A stretch of 64,000 nucleotides of DNA. Origin: Mycobacterium sp. GA-2829 (GTDB lineage Bacteria; Actinomycetota; Actinomycetes; Mycobacteriales; Mycobacteriaceae). The notes below the pieces were generated by a model. The model searched no databases. It saw only the letters and a program-made list of their open reading frames with translations, and was not told the DNA's origin. Location: positions 58,863-122,862 of the forward strand of contig NZ_LQIT01000011.1 in NCBI RefSeq assembly GCF_001499965.1, given 5' to 3'. This document shows, one piece after another, positions 43,586-51,426 of the stretch. Each line of letters begins with the position of its first letter. Positions within the stretch are counted from its first letter, which is position 1. The position numbers were made by a program, and so were the translations under genes.

Positions 43586-46060
43586 TCAACGGCTCCAACG
43601 GGTGCGGGCGATCGGGGCGGTGTGCGCATCGGGTCGCAGGGCCAGCAGACGGAGGACCGACCTGCGGTGGCGCCGGACGGCGCTGTCGGGTGGCTCACCG
43701 GTGAGCTGTGCGATCGTGGCGGCGATCATGTTGGCGTCCAACGCTTCCGGCCGCCGCGTGGCCACGACGTGCCGCGCCGCCTGCCAGACCACCTCCTCGA
43801 CGCCGTCCGTGACCGCCACCGGATCATCGCCGTTGCGTGAGAAGTGCAGGGCCGCGACCGCCAACACCGACATCGCGTTCAGCAGGTAACCGTCGAGCAG
43901 TGCGGCCAGTTGACCGAATGCATCGTTGGCCACCTGGCTGTCGGCGGCCAGGATGTCCGTCGACGGCGGGTACGGCTGACCGGCGGCGAGGGCCACGGCG
44001 GCGAACGTCACCAGCCGGACGGCGAAGTCGTGATGTACCTCGGAAGCGTCGACGGTGTCCAGCGCCTTCTCCCACAGCGGTGTGTACGCGGCCTGGTGGG
44101 TGGCGGCGTAACCGCCCTCGATCCAGGCCCGCGCGTCGAAGATCCGCACCGCCGCGCAGGCCACCGCGACGTCGTCGTTGTTGGTGCTCAGCACGGACTG
44201 CGCCAACCGGTCGAGTGCCTGCGAGGACACCGCGCCCAGCAACGTCCGTACGGTGGCGCCGCCGGGCAGTGCGGAATCGCCTGCTGCGGCGAGCAGTTCG
44301 TCGGGGTGCCACACCGAATCGCCGGCGACCTCGGCGAACCGCGGTGAACCGGTGATCCGCAACCACCACAGGCTCGCCCACCGGTCGGCGTGGTCACTGG
44401 CGCCGCGCTGCACCGCATGGACCCCGCGCAGCGCCGCCCGCGTCCACACCGGATCCCACGGCTCGGCCTCGCGCAGATCCTGCGGGGCGGGGGCGGTGAA
44501 CCCGTCGGCGAGCCAGTCCAACACCTCGCCGCCCACCTCAGGCGTCTCACCACCGTCGCGCAGCAGAACCGCGGCGAGGGTCAGTCGTGTTGAGGCGCAG
44601 ATGTTTCCACGCAGCTCCTCGAGGAGCTCGGTCAGTCGAGGCGCCACCTCCACACGCAGCGCCGCCGTCACCCGCTCGTCGTCGAATCCCGAACGCAGCA
44701 GCAGGTCGGCCACCCGCGCCACCCGGTAGGGGCCGTCGGCGCGGGCGGTGGCCAAGGCGGATTCAGTGGCCTCGCGCAGTTCGCGCGGCGGGGAGTGCCG
44801 CTCGAACTCCCGCTCCGGTGCGGGGAGCAGGCCGGGCCGGTCCAACCATTCGGCGTCGCCGACCGCGCGGCTCAAATACGTCACCGTGGCCAGCTCGGCG
44901 GCCGGACCGGACGGCATGTCCTGCACGGCTTTCCACGCGTCGGCGGTACTGGTCCCCAACACGTCGCGCATGATGTCGGCGATCGTGCGCGCGACCACCG
45001 AATCGGCCGCCGCGCGCGGTGAATGCGCGGCGATCACCGCATGCGCCTCGGTGAGCGCGTCCGCGAACTCGTCGCGATGCGCCACCGCCATCGCCAGCGG
45101 CCAGGCGGGGTGCAGACCCGCATCGGCGACCTGGGCCGCGTAGTCGTCGATGTCGTCGAGGACGGACCGCGCCGACGCCGTGTCGAGGAGCACGACCTGC
45201 GCCATCGCCGACCATGCGGTGACCGTGATGGTCTGGCCGGCCGCCGTGCGGTGCGGTTCGTGGTCGAGCTCCCCCAGCGACAGCGAGGCGTGCTCGCTGA
45301 GCGCGACGACGTCGTCAGGCACGTCCTCGAGGTCCTCCAGGGGTACCGCGGTCAGGTGCTGGACGCTCTGGCGCGCGAGTGCGAGCTGATCGGCCCGGTC
45401 GAAGGTCGAGAAGTGCAGGCGTGCAGCGGTTCCCGGGGACATGAGGAAGCTGACCAACCCGATCCACTGCGCAGCGTGATCCTCCGATTCGACGCCGAGC
45501 ACCACCGGGGGCCCACCGTCGAGGGCGGCGGCGACCGCGTCGAGCAACCCGAAGAGGGTCGCCAACCGCCACGAGCCGGGATCGAGCGCGAACTGCACCA
45601 CGCTGTCCTTGGTCACCGACGTCCCCGGCGCGGGCGGTTCGCCGGGCAGCGCCGCCCCGGCCACCGCCACCGGACCGTACGGGCACAGCCACCCGTCGGA
45701 ACGCCACCATTGGATGGGCCGATGGGACCGGTCCCCCGCGGCGCGGTCCAGAAGTGCGTGGGCGAACACGTTCCCGGGACGCCCGGTGCTGTCGGATCCG
45801 GCAGGCACGGTGTGCCAGAACCCCGCACGCTGACGGTCCAGCCGTCCGTACGACAGCCGGCGCGGCCCCAGTGCGAGTTGTTCGGCCGTCGGGTACGCCG
45901 GCAGCGGCCGCGCGGGCCGGAACACCGTGCGCACCCCCGCGGTCAGGGCCTGCACCTCCTCGGCGGTCAGATCCGCGGAGGTCTCCTTCACCTGCCAGCC
46001 ACCGGTGTGTTCGCCGGTGTCGAACGAGGTGTAGGTCAGCTGCCCGTACCGCATGGTCAT
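43586..46060 (-). CDS. GTPase-associated protein 1 (GAP1)-like protein
   Basis: A large 824-residue soluble protein. The N-terminal region (RYGQLTYTSFDTGEHTGGWQVKETSADLTAEE) and GFWHTVPAGSDSTGRPGNVFAHALL match my memory of the GAP1-N domain; a middle segment has VLGVESEDHAAQWIGLVSFLMSPG and the long C-terminal half is helical and Ala/Asp-rich, HEAT-like in texture. GAP1 proteins are encoded beside GTPases and are thought to scaffold or regulate them. Function is not established. ATG 46060 overlaps the upstream gene (ATGA) and the next gene follows within one base. The longer reading to 46228 overlaps the Fn3 gene and is rejected. Confidence 0.65.
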   Translation of the reverse strand: MTMRYGQLTYTSFDTGEHTGGWQVKETSADLTAEEVQALTAGVRTVFRPARPLPAYPTAEQLALGPRRLSYGRLDRQRAGFWHTVPAGSDSTGRPGNVFAHALLDRAAGDRSHRPIQWWRSDGWLCPYGPVAVAGAALPGEPPAPGTSVTKDSVVQFALDPGSWRLATLFGLLDAVAAALDGGPPVVLGVESEDHAAQWIGLVSFLMSPGTAARLHFSTFDRADQLALARQSVQHLTAVPLEDLEDVPDDVVALSEHASLSLGELDHEPHRTAAGQTITVTAWSAMAQVVLLDTASARSVLDDIDDYAAQVADAGLHPAWPLAMAVAHRDEFADALTEAHAVIAAHSPRAAADSVVARTIADIMRDVLGTSTADAWKAVQDMPSGPAAELATVTYLSRAVGDAEWLDRPGLLPAPEREFERHSPPRELREATESALATARADGPYRVARVADLLLRSGFDDERVTAALRVEVAPRLTELLEELRGNICASTRLTLAAVLLRDGGETPEVGGEVLDWLADGFTAPAPQDLREAEPWDPVWTRAALRGVHAVQRGASDHADRWASLWWLRITGSPRFAEVAGDSVWHPDELLAAAGDSALPGGATVRTLLGAVSSQALDRLAQSVLSTNNDDVAVACAAVRIFDARAWIEGGYAATHQAAYTPLWEKALDTVDASEVHHDFAVRLVTFAAVALAAGQPYPPSTDILAADSQVANDAFGQLAALLDGYLLNAMSVLAVAALHFSRNGDDPVAVTDGVEEVVWQAARHVVATRRPEALDANMIAATIAQLTGEPPDSAVRRHRRSVLRLLALRPDAHTAPIARTRWSR

Positions 46061-48066
46061 GGCGCCGCCGGGGTCAACCGCAGATGTTCGACCGGCGGGT
46101 CGAGCAAGGCGATCAGCCGCAGGCTGGCCGGCGACGAGGTGCTCACGAACAACCGGATCCAGCCCTGCCGGTTGCGGACGTTGGCCGCCCACACTTCGCT
46201 GCCGCCGGTGGTGGTGAGCTGCGACCACCGCAGTTCCTTGGCGGGCGGGGCGGCCAGCCTGCCCTGCTCGTCGAGGGGCGCCACGTCGACGAGGTCACCG
46301 TCGTGCACGCTCAACGGGATCCGGTGCGGATTGTTGACCAGGACGAACGCCGGCGAGCCGGGCAGGTCGTACTCGGAGCGCACCGCCAGCGTCGCGCTGA
46401 ACGGGCGGCCGTCGTTGTCGCGTCCCACCCGCACCGCGTACTGCAGCCGCAGCAGCCCCTGGTAGTCGATGCTGGCGATCGCACCCATGACGCGCCTGCC
46501 GCCGGTGAACGCGATCGGCGCGAGATGTAGCGAACAGCCTTCCAGGGGAAGCTGATTCGACAGCTGCAGGCCGCCGTACTTCTCGTACTCCTCGAGCGTG
46601 ATCTCGAAGCTGTGACCGCTCAGCCCGTCGCGCGGATCGTGCCCCCGGGGTGCGAGGTACACGATGACCTCTGCGGCGCCGTCGGGCCAGTCGAATGTGA
46701 GCACCTGTTTGTTGCAGTACTCGGCGAGTTCGATGTCGCGGATCACCCCGGTGCGCACGGTGGAGAAGGTCCGGCCCAGCATCGCCCGCCCGCCGATGAG
46801 CGTGACAGGGGTGAAGTACGCACGGCTCCACTGGTCGGGCCACGCGACGGCGGGCATGGCGGTGCGGATTCGCCCGTCGTCGTCGCGGGTCTCGGTGATC
46901 GGTTGCGCCAGACGGAGTTCCGGTGGCAGACCCACCTGGTCGAGCGCATCCTCAGGCAGCTCGTCGGCCTCGGCGCCGGCGCTCGGCCCGGTCGGGGTTC
47001 GGTAGACGACGACGCGCCCGCCGGGCGGCGTGGTCCAGGCGAGGTCGAGCACGGTGGCATCGGCGGTGCTGCCGGTGATCTCGAGGTCGGTGACGGGCGC
47101 GAGCACGGCCGATACGTTCACGTCGGCCTGGGCCGCCTCGGACAGTCGCAGCACCCCAGCGACGGGCGCGGCACACCGCACGCGGTAGACGTAGCGGTGG
47201 CCGCGTTCGACGTCGATGTCGACGAATCCCGCGAGGTTGTCCTGTCCCGCCAGGATGCGGTATTCCGGCCCGTCGCGATGCGCTTCGCCGGCCGGGATCC
47301 GGTACACGTAGACCGCGCCGATGCCGGGCGGCACGGTGTAGCGGCCGATCACCCGCCCGGAGTCCTCCTGCACCGTGAGGTCGGCGATGCGGCTGATCAG
47401 CACGCCGCCCGCGTGCAGGACGGGTTGGGCCGCCAGCGCTTCGGCATGGGTTGATCCGGCGTTCGCCCACACCTGGAAGTGGCGCACCGCGGCCACCGGC
47501 GGCCGGTCGTCGGTGGCCGACGTCGCGTTGGTCACGTCGAGCAGGTCACCGGTCTCCGGTGACCGGGGCGGCGCGTCCTCCCCGCTGACCACTCGGTACA
47601 CGACGGCCTCGGCCGCGTCGACGGGCGGCCAGCGCAGTTCGAGCGCGCCGGTGTCACGGCGCCGGTGCAGTGAGACGCTGTGGCTCGGCGCGCCCGGTAT
47701 CCCACCGGTGTACGGCGCGAATTCGTCTGACTCGGAATGGTTTTCGTTGACGGGTCGGAACGGCGCGTCGTCGGGTTCGACGGTGTCGTCGCCACGGTGC
47801 CTGCCCCCGGGGGTTTCCTCGGCATCGCCGGACGGTGTGGGCAGTTGTGCGAGGACGCGCGCCATGTCGTCGGCGTGTTCGGACACCGAGCCGGGCAGCA
47901 TGGCGCGGATCTCATCGACGTCGGTGCGTCCGGAGCGCAGCACGAGCCGCAGGTGGGCCTCTTTGAAGCTGCGCGCGGACACGGCACCGGAGTCGATGAG
48001 TCCCTGCCGCCATTCGAGCAGGGCGCCGAGGCGGGGATCGTCGTCGGCGTGCGGGTGTTCGGTCAC
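46057..48066 (-). CDS. multi-domain fibronectin type III-like protein, first gene of the GAP1 cassette
   Basis: 669 residues with no signal peptide or membrane helix. The N-terminal 70 residues are a small helical domain (LGALLEWRQGLIDSGAVSARSFKEAHLRLVL) that looks like an effector-associated adaptor domain. After an acidic linker there are at least three Fn3-like beta sandwiches, seen as TGALELRWPPVDAAEAVVYRV, ATVLDLAWTTPPGGRVVVYR and QVLTFDWPDGAAEVIVYLA. Cytosolic Fn3 proteins of this sort accompany GAP1 and GTPase genes in actinobacteria as I recall. GTG 48066 follows GGAG. It is first in the operon, overlapping the GAP1 gene. Role unknown. Confidence 0.65.
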   Translation of the reverse strand: MTEHPHADDDPRLGALLEWRQGLIDSGAVSARSFKEAHLRLVLRSGRTDVDEIRAMLPGSVSEHADDMARVLAQLPTPSGDAEETPGGRHRGDDTVEPDDAPFRPVNENHSESDEFAPYTGGIPGAPSHSVSLHRRRDTGALELRWPPVDAAEAVVYRVVSGEDAPPRSPETGDLLDVTNATSATDDRPPVAAVRHFQVWANAGSTHAEALAAQPVLHAGGVLISRIADLTVQEDSGRVIGRYTVPPGIGAVYVYRIPAGEAHRDGPEYRILAGQDNLAGFVDIDVERGHRYVYRVRCAAPVAGVLRLSEAAQADVNVSAVLAPVTDLEITGSTADATVLDLAWTTPPGGRVVVYRTPTGPSAGAEADELPEDALDQVGLPPELRLAQPITETRDDDGRIRTAMPAVAWPDQWSRAYFTPVTLIGGRAMLGRTFSTVRTGVIRDIELAEYCNKQVLTFDWPDGAAEVIVYLAPRGHDPRDGLSGHSFEITLEEYEKYGGLQLSNQLPLEGCSLHLAPIAFTGGRRVMGAIASIDYQGLLRLQYAVRVGRDNDGRPFSATLAVRSEYDLPGSPAFVLVNNPHRIPLSVHDGDLVDVAPLDEQGRLAAPPAKELRWSQLTTTGGSEVWAANVRNRQGWIRLFVSTSSPASLRLIALLDPPVEHLRLTPAAP

Positions 48067-48253
48067 CGCAGATCTCCGGTCACCACGTCACCCCCGCGCG
48101 TTTCATTGCGTCAGATTCCACCATCAAGGTCAGCAAATTATCCACGGAACCGGGTGAACGTGTCCCGAAGGGGCCGATTCTTGCCCTTAGACTTCCGCAA
48201 ACGCGGTGCAATGGACGCCACACAGCCGAGGACGCGGTTGTTAGGGTGTGGCC

Positions 48254-48661
48254 ATGCCGTCCATCCGGGTCCGCCAAGCGGCCGAGTTACTGGGTGTCAG
48301 CGACGACACCGTCCGTCGGTGGATCGACGACGGCAGCCTCACCGCGACCCCCGACGCCTCCGGGCGCAAGGTCGTCGACGGCGCGGCACTCGCCGAGTTC
48401 GCCCGCCGCCACGCCGGCTCCGCGCCGAAGGATCCGCTCGGTGTCGCGAGCTCGGCGCGGAATCGGTTCGCCGGGCTGGTGACCAACGTCGTCACCGACA
48501 CGGTCATGGCGCAGGTGGAGATGCAGTGCGGGCCGTTCACCGTCGTGTCGCTGATGAGCACCGACGCGGTGCGGGAGCTGGGGCTGGAACCCGGCAGCAT
48601 CGCCGTCGCCGTTGTGAAGGCGACCACCGTCATCGTCGAGACGCCGGCCGCCCCATCATGA
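48254..48661 (+). CDS. HTH (MerR/excisionase-like) and TOBE domain molybdate-responsive regulator
   Basis: A 135-residue protein with an N-terminal helix-turn-helix (SIRVRQAAELLGVSDDTVRRWIDDG) and a C-terminal TOBE/Mop domain (ARNRFAGLVTNVVTDTVMAQVEMQCG to LGLEPGSIAVAVVKATTVIV) that binds molybdate. It probably regulates or buffers molybdate uptake. ATG 48254 is used; a GTG at 48248 is an alternative. Its stop overlaps the modA start (ATGA), so the two genes form one unit. Confidence 0.85.
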   Translation: MPSIRVRQAAELLGVSDDTVRRWIDDGSLTATPDASGRKVVDGAALAEFARRHAGSAPKDPLGVASSARNRFAGLVTNVVTDTVMAQVEMQCGPFTVVSLMSTDAVRELGLEPGSIAVAVVKATTVIVETPAAPS

Positions 48662-49395
48662 AGCGGATCGCCGGCGCGGTCCTGCTCACAGTCACGCTCA
48701 GTGGCTGTGCGACCGAAGAGAATTCGAACGACACCATCACCGTGTTCGCCGCGGCGTCGCTGCGTGCGCCGTTCACGGAGATCGGCGAGCAGTTCGAGCG
48801 TGACCATCCGGGCACCTCGGTCGAGTTCTCGTTCGCGGGGTCCTCGGACCTGGTCACCCAGCTCACCCAGGGCGCGCGCGCCGACGTCTTCGCCTCGGCC
48901 GACGCCCGCAACATGGGCCGGGCCGCCGAGGCCGGACTCCTCGCCGGTGACCCCGTCGAATTCGCCACCAACACCCTGACTATCGCCGTCGCACCCGGCA
49001 ACCCGAAAAGCGTCCGCACGCTGCGCGATCTGACGGCGTCCGGCATGAGCGTGGTGGTGTGTGCGCCGCAGGTGCCGTGCGGGGCCGCCACCACCGCCGT
49101 GGAACGCGCTGCGGATGTGGAGCTACAGCCGGTGAGCGAGGAGTCGTCGGTGACCGATGTGCTCAACAAGGTGACCAGCGGTCAGGCCGATGCCGGGCTC
49201 GTGTACGTCACCGATGCGCGCGGTGCCGGCGACCGCGTGACCGCGGTCGACTTCCCCGAGGCGGCCGGTGCGGTGAACACCTACCCGATCGCGGTCCTCG
49301 AGGGATCGTCGGACCGCGCGCGGGACTTCGTGGCTGCGGTCGCCGGTGACGAAGGTCAGACGCTGTTGCGGGACAGCGGGTTCGGCCCGCCCTAG
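48658..49395 (+). CDS. modA: molybdate ABC transporter substrate-binding lipoprotein ModA
   Basis: A 245-residue lipoprotein. The signal peptide ends in a lipobox, VTLSGC; the mature part shows ITVFAAASLRAPFTEIGEQF, FAGSSDLVTQLTQGARADVFASAD and NPLTIAV-like NTLTIAVAPGNP, the ModA binding-site segments, with oxyanion ligands expected from the SSD and AAS loops. It is coupled to the TOBE regulator by ATGA. No modB or modC follows in this window; the next gene is on the other strand, and the stop codons overlap (CTAG). It may work with a permease elsewhere. Confidence 0.9.
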   Translation: MKRIAGAVLLTVTLSGCATEENSNDTITVFAAASLRAPFTEIGEQFERDHPGTSVEFSFAGSSDLVTQLTQGARADVFASADARNMGRAAEAGLLAGDPVEFATNTLTIAVAPGNPKSVRTLRDLTASGMSVVVCAPQVPCGAATTAVERAADVELQPVSEESSVTDVLNKVTSGQADAGLVYVTDARGAGDRVTAVDFPEAAGAVNTYPIAVLEGSSDRARDFVAAVAGDEGQTLLRDSGFGPP

Positions 49396-49787
49396 ACGCT
49401 ACTGATTCGCACAGTGGTGAAGCGGCGGGTGGCGATGCGCCAGCCGTCGGGTGTGCGGACCAGTTCGTCGTCGTAGAAGCCGACGGCGTTGACACCGGAA
49501 GCGTTGTCCGGCGCGAAGATCACCGCGTCGACGTACGCGCGGGCGCGGGCGGTGTCCCCGTCGAGGTCGACGGCGAAGTTCGTCAGCCGGTGCAGAGTGT
49601 GGCCGGCCATGGCGTGCGTCTGATCCATGAACTCGGTGACCGCGTCGACGCCGTCGAAGGTGCCGATGTCGCCGTAGTCGAGGCGGCAGTCGGCGGTGAA
49701 CACGGTCCGGAACAGCGCCCAGTCGCGCCGGTCGATCCCGGTGGCGTAGCGGACCAGGACGTCGACGATGTCCTGCCGGTCACTCAT
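49392..49787 (-). CDS. SnoaL/NTF2-like protein, last gene of the catabolic operon
   Basis: A 131-residue SnoaL-like fold protein. It begins RQDIVDVLVRYATGIDRRDWALF, a typical helix and turn, and shows CRLDYGDIGTFDG, AGHTLHRLTNFAVDLDGDTARARAYV and DELVRTPDGWRIATRRF. Members include steroid isomerases, dehydratases and cyclases; the active residues cannot be decided here. It lies 44 bases after the DUF35 gene and is probably the last gene of that operon. Confidence 0.75.
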   Translation of the reverse strand: MSDRQDIVDVLVRYATGIDRRDWALFRTVFTADCRLDYGDIGTFDGVDAVTEFMDQTHAMAGHTLHRLTNFAVDLDGDTARARAYVDAVIFAPDNASGVNAVGFYDDELVRTPDGWRIATRRFTTVRISSV

Positions 49788-49831
49788 GAGACGTCCGGTT
49801 CGTACCGCAGCATCGTGACGTCGTGGTCGGG

Positions 49832-50200
49832 TTAGTCGCAGAACACCGGTCGCACCCGCATCCCGACGTGGATGTCCTCGGGTGCCACGTTGACCAGTTC
49901 GGTCGAGAACCGCGGGCCCTCATCCCATTCCACGATCGCGGTCAGCAGGGGTACCGCGTCGGTGAAATGTGGTCCGACGGGCCTGCGCGCGACCGTGTAC
50001 GAGTACAGCGTGCCGAGTCCGGAGATCTCGCGCCATTCCAGGTCGTCGGCCAGGGTGCGGGGCGCACGCACCCGCGGGTAGAACACGTACTCGTCCGACG
50101 ACGGCGAGTACTGGATGCGGATCTTGTGTTCGGCCAACGCATCCCAGAAGGGTGCGGTCGTCGGGGTCTTGACCGGCATGGGGCGTTCGAAGGTGGTCAT
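49832..50200 (-). CDS. DUF35 OB-fold protein without zinc-ribbon cysteines, thiolase partner
   Basis: A 122-residue DUF35 protein. In most members an N-terminal zinc ribbon with CxxC pairs precedes an OB fold, and the protein binds a thiolase or lipid-transfer protein. Here the ribbon segment reads IRIQYSPSSDEYVFYPRVRAP, with the cysteines replaced, while the OB fold is normal (EISGLGTLYSYTVARRP, VEWDEGPRFSTELV). ATG 50200 is used; a GTG at 50212, overlapping the thiolase stop, is an alternative closer to GGAAGG. Partnership with the upstream thiolase is inferred from the Ltp2-ChsH2 precedent. Confidence 0.8.
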   Translation of the reverse strand: MTTFERPMPVKTPTTAPFWDALAEHKIRIQYSPSSDEYVFYPRVRAPRTLADDLEWREISGLGTLYSYTVARRPVGPHFTDAVPLLTAIVEWDEGPRFSTELVNVAPEDIHVGMRVRPVFCD

Positions 50201-50204
50201 CGGG

Positions 50205-51413
50205 TCAGTCACCTTCCAGGATGAGGGTGGTCTGTTCGGACAGGATGCCGCCGTTGCCGGAGACGAACGCCCGGTTGCAGTCCGCCACCTGGGCGGCACC
50301 GGCGCGGCCCATGATCTGCCGGGTGGCGTCGCAGACGTGGTGCATACCGCCCGCAAGCCCGGCCTGTCCGAAGCCCAGCTGTCCGCCCGCGGTGTTGAGT
50401 GGGAAGTCACCCCGGAAGGTCAGGTCGTGGTCGCTGACGAACGCCATGCCCTTGCCCTTCTCGCAGAAGCCGGCGTCTTCGAGGCTGAGCAGCACGGTGA
50501 TCGTGTAGCAGTCGTAGATCGACACCATGTCCATGTCGGTGCGCTCCAGACCCGTCATCCCGAACGCGGTGTCGGCGGCCTTGGTGATCGGCGTCTGCAG
50601 CAGGTCTTTGGCGTAGGTGGGGGTCTTGAACGGCACGTGCTCACCGAAGCCCTTGATCCACACCGGCCTTCGCTTGGCCTTACGCGCCATGTCTGCACTG
50701 GCCACCACCACCGCCGCACCGCCGACACACGGCATCACGATCTCGAGCATGTGCAACGGGTCGGCGATCACCGGACTGGCCAGCACGTCGTCGATGGTGA
50801 GCGGTTTGTCCTTCCAGATCGCACCCTCGGTGTGGTTGGCGTTGACCCGCTGGTCCACCACGATCTTGGCCATCGCCCGCTCGTCGTAGCCGTACACCGC
50901 CGCATACCGCTGAGCCACCTGCCCGTACGGGCCGTTCTGCCCCAGGTTGCCGTAGGGGATCTCGAATTCCGCCTGCGGAGAACCGAACTGGTTGCTCGAC
51001 GAACCGAAGAACATCGCGTCGACGAGTGGGGCCGGCTTCTTCTCCGACGTCGGGGTCAGGTAGCGCGCGGGCAGCGCGCACAGCACCACGTCGCACAGCC
51101 CGAGTTCGATCGCCGCCGCGGCCCGCCAGACCATCCCCGCCGCACTCGCCCCGCCGAGGTCGAGAATTTCGGCGAAGTTCGCGTCCACTCCGAGGTACTC
51201 CGCCACCGTCGACGGGACGAAGATCTCGGATTCGCCGATGTGGGAGGTGACGATGCCGTTCACCGACTCCCCCGGCAGGCCGGCGTCGGCCAGCGCGGCG
51301 GCGCTCAGCTCGGCCCACTGCTCGAGCAGGAACGGTCCCGGTGTGGCCTTGTTCAGCCGTTCCGGGGGCAGTTCGACATAGCCGACGATGGCGGCTTCAC
51401 CGCGTAAACCCAT
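50205..51413 (-). CDS. thiolase/lipid-transfer protein (SCP-x thiolase family)
   Basis: A 402-residue thiolase-fold protein of the lipid-transfer type. It shows AAIVGYVELPPERL, ILDLGGASAAGMVWRAAAAIELG where a nucleophilic Cys would be expected in thiolases but here a Ser-containing GGAS is seen, then GGAAVVVASAD, IYDCYTITVLLSLEDAGFC, and the glycine-rich end NTAGGQLGFGQAGLAGGMHH. The missing cysteine suggests an aldolase-like activity, as in Ltp2, rather than ordinary thiolysis. ATG 51413 follows AGGAAGG; an upstream GTG at 51434 is less likely. The DUF35 gene follows directly. Confidence 0.82.
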   Translation of the reverse strand: MGLRGEAAIVGYVELPPERLNKATPGPFLLEQWAELSAAALADAGLPGESVNGIVTSHIGESEIFVPSTVAEYLGVDANFAEILDLGGASAAGMVWRAAAAIELGLCDVVLCALPARYLTPTSEKKPAPLVDAMFFGSSSNQFGSPQAEFEIPYGNLGQNGPYGQVAQRYAAVYGYDERAMAKIVVDQRVNANHTEGAIWKDKPLTIDDVLASPVIADPLHMLEIVMPCVGGAAVVVASADMARKAKRRPVWIKGFGEHVPFKTPTYAKDLLQTPITKAADTAFGMTGLERTDMDMVSIYDCYTITVLLSLEDAGFCEKGKGMAFVSDHDLTFRGDFPLNTAGGQLGFGQAGLAGGMHHVCDATRQIMGRAGAAQVADCNRAFVSGNGGILSEQTTLILEGD

Positions 51414-51426
51414 GTGCGCCTTCCTG

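Noticed and set aside
45023..46465. 480-residue open frame on the plus strand
   Set aside because: It lies antisense to the GAP1-like and Fn3 genes, has shadow composition and no start site.
47737..48657. N-terminal extension of the modA reading frame by about 300 residues
   Set aside because: The extension crosses the Fn3 and TOBE genes in the wrong frame; ModA begins at 48658 with a lipoprotein signal peptide.
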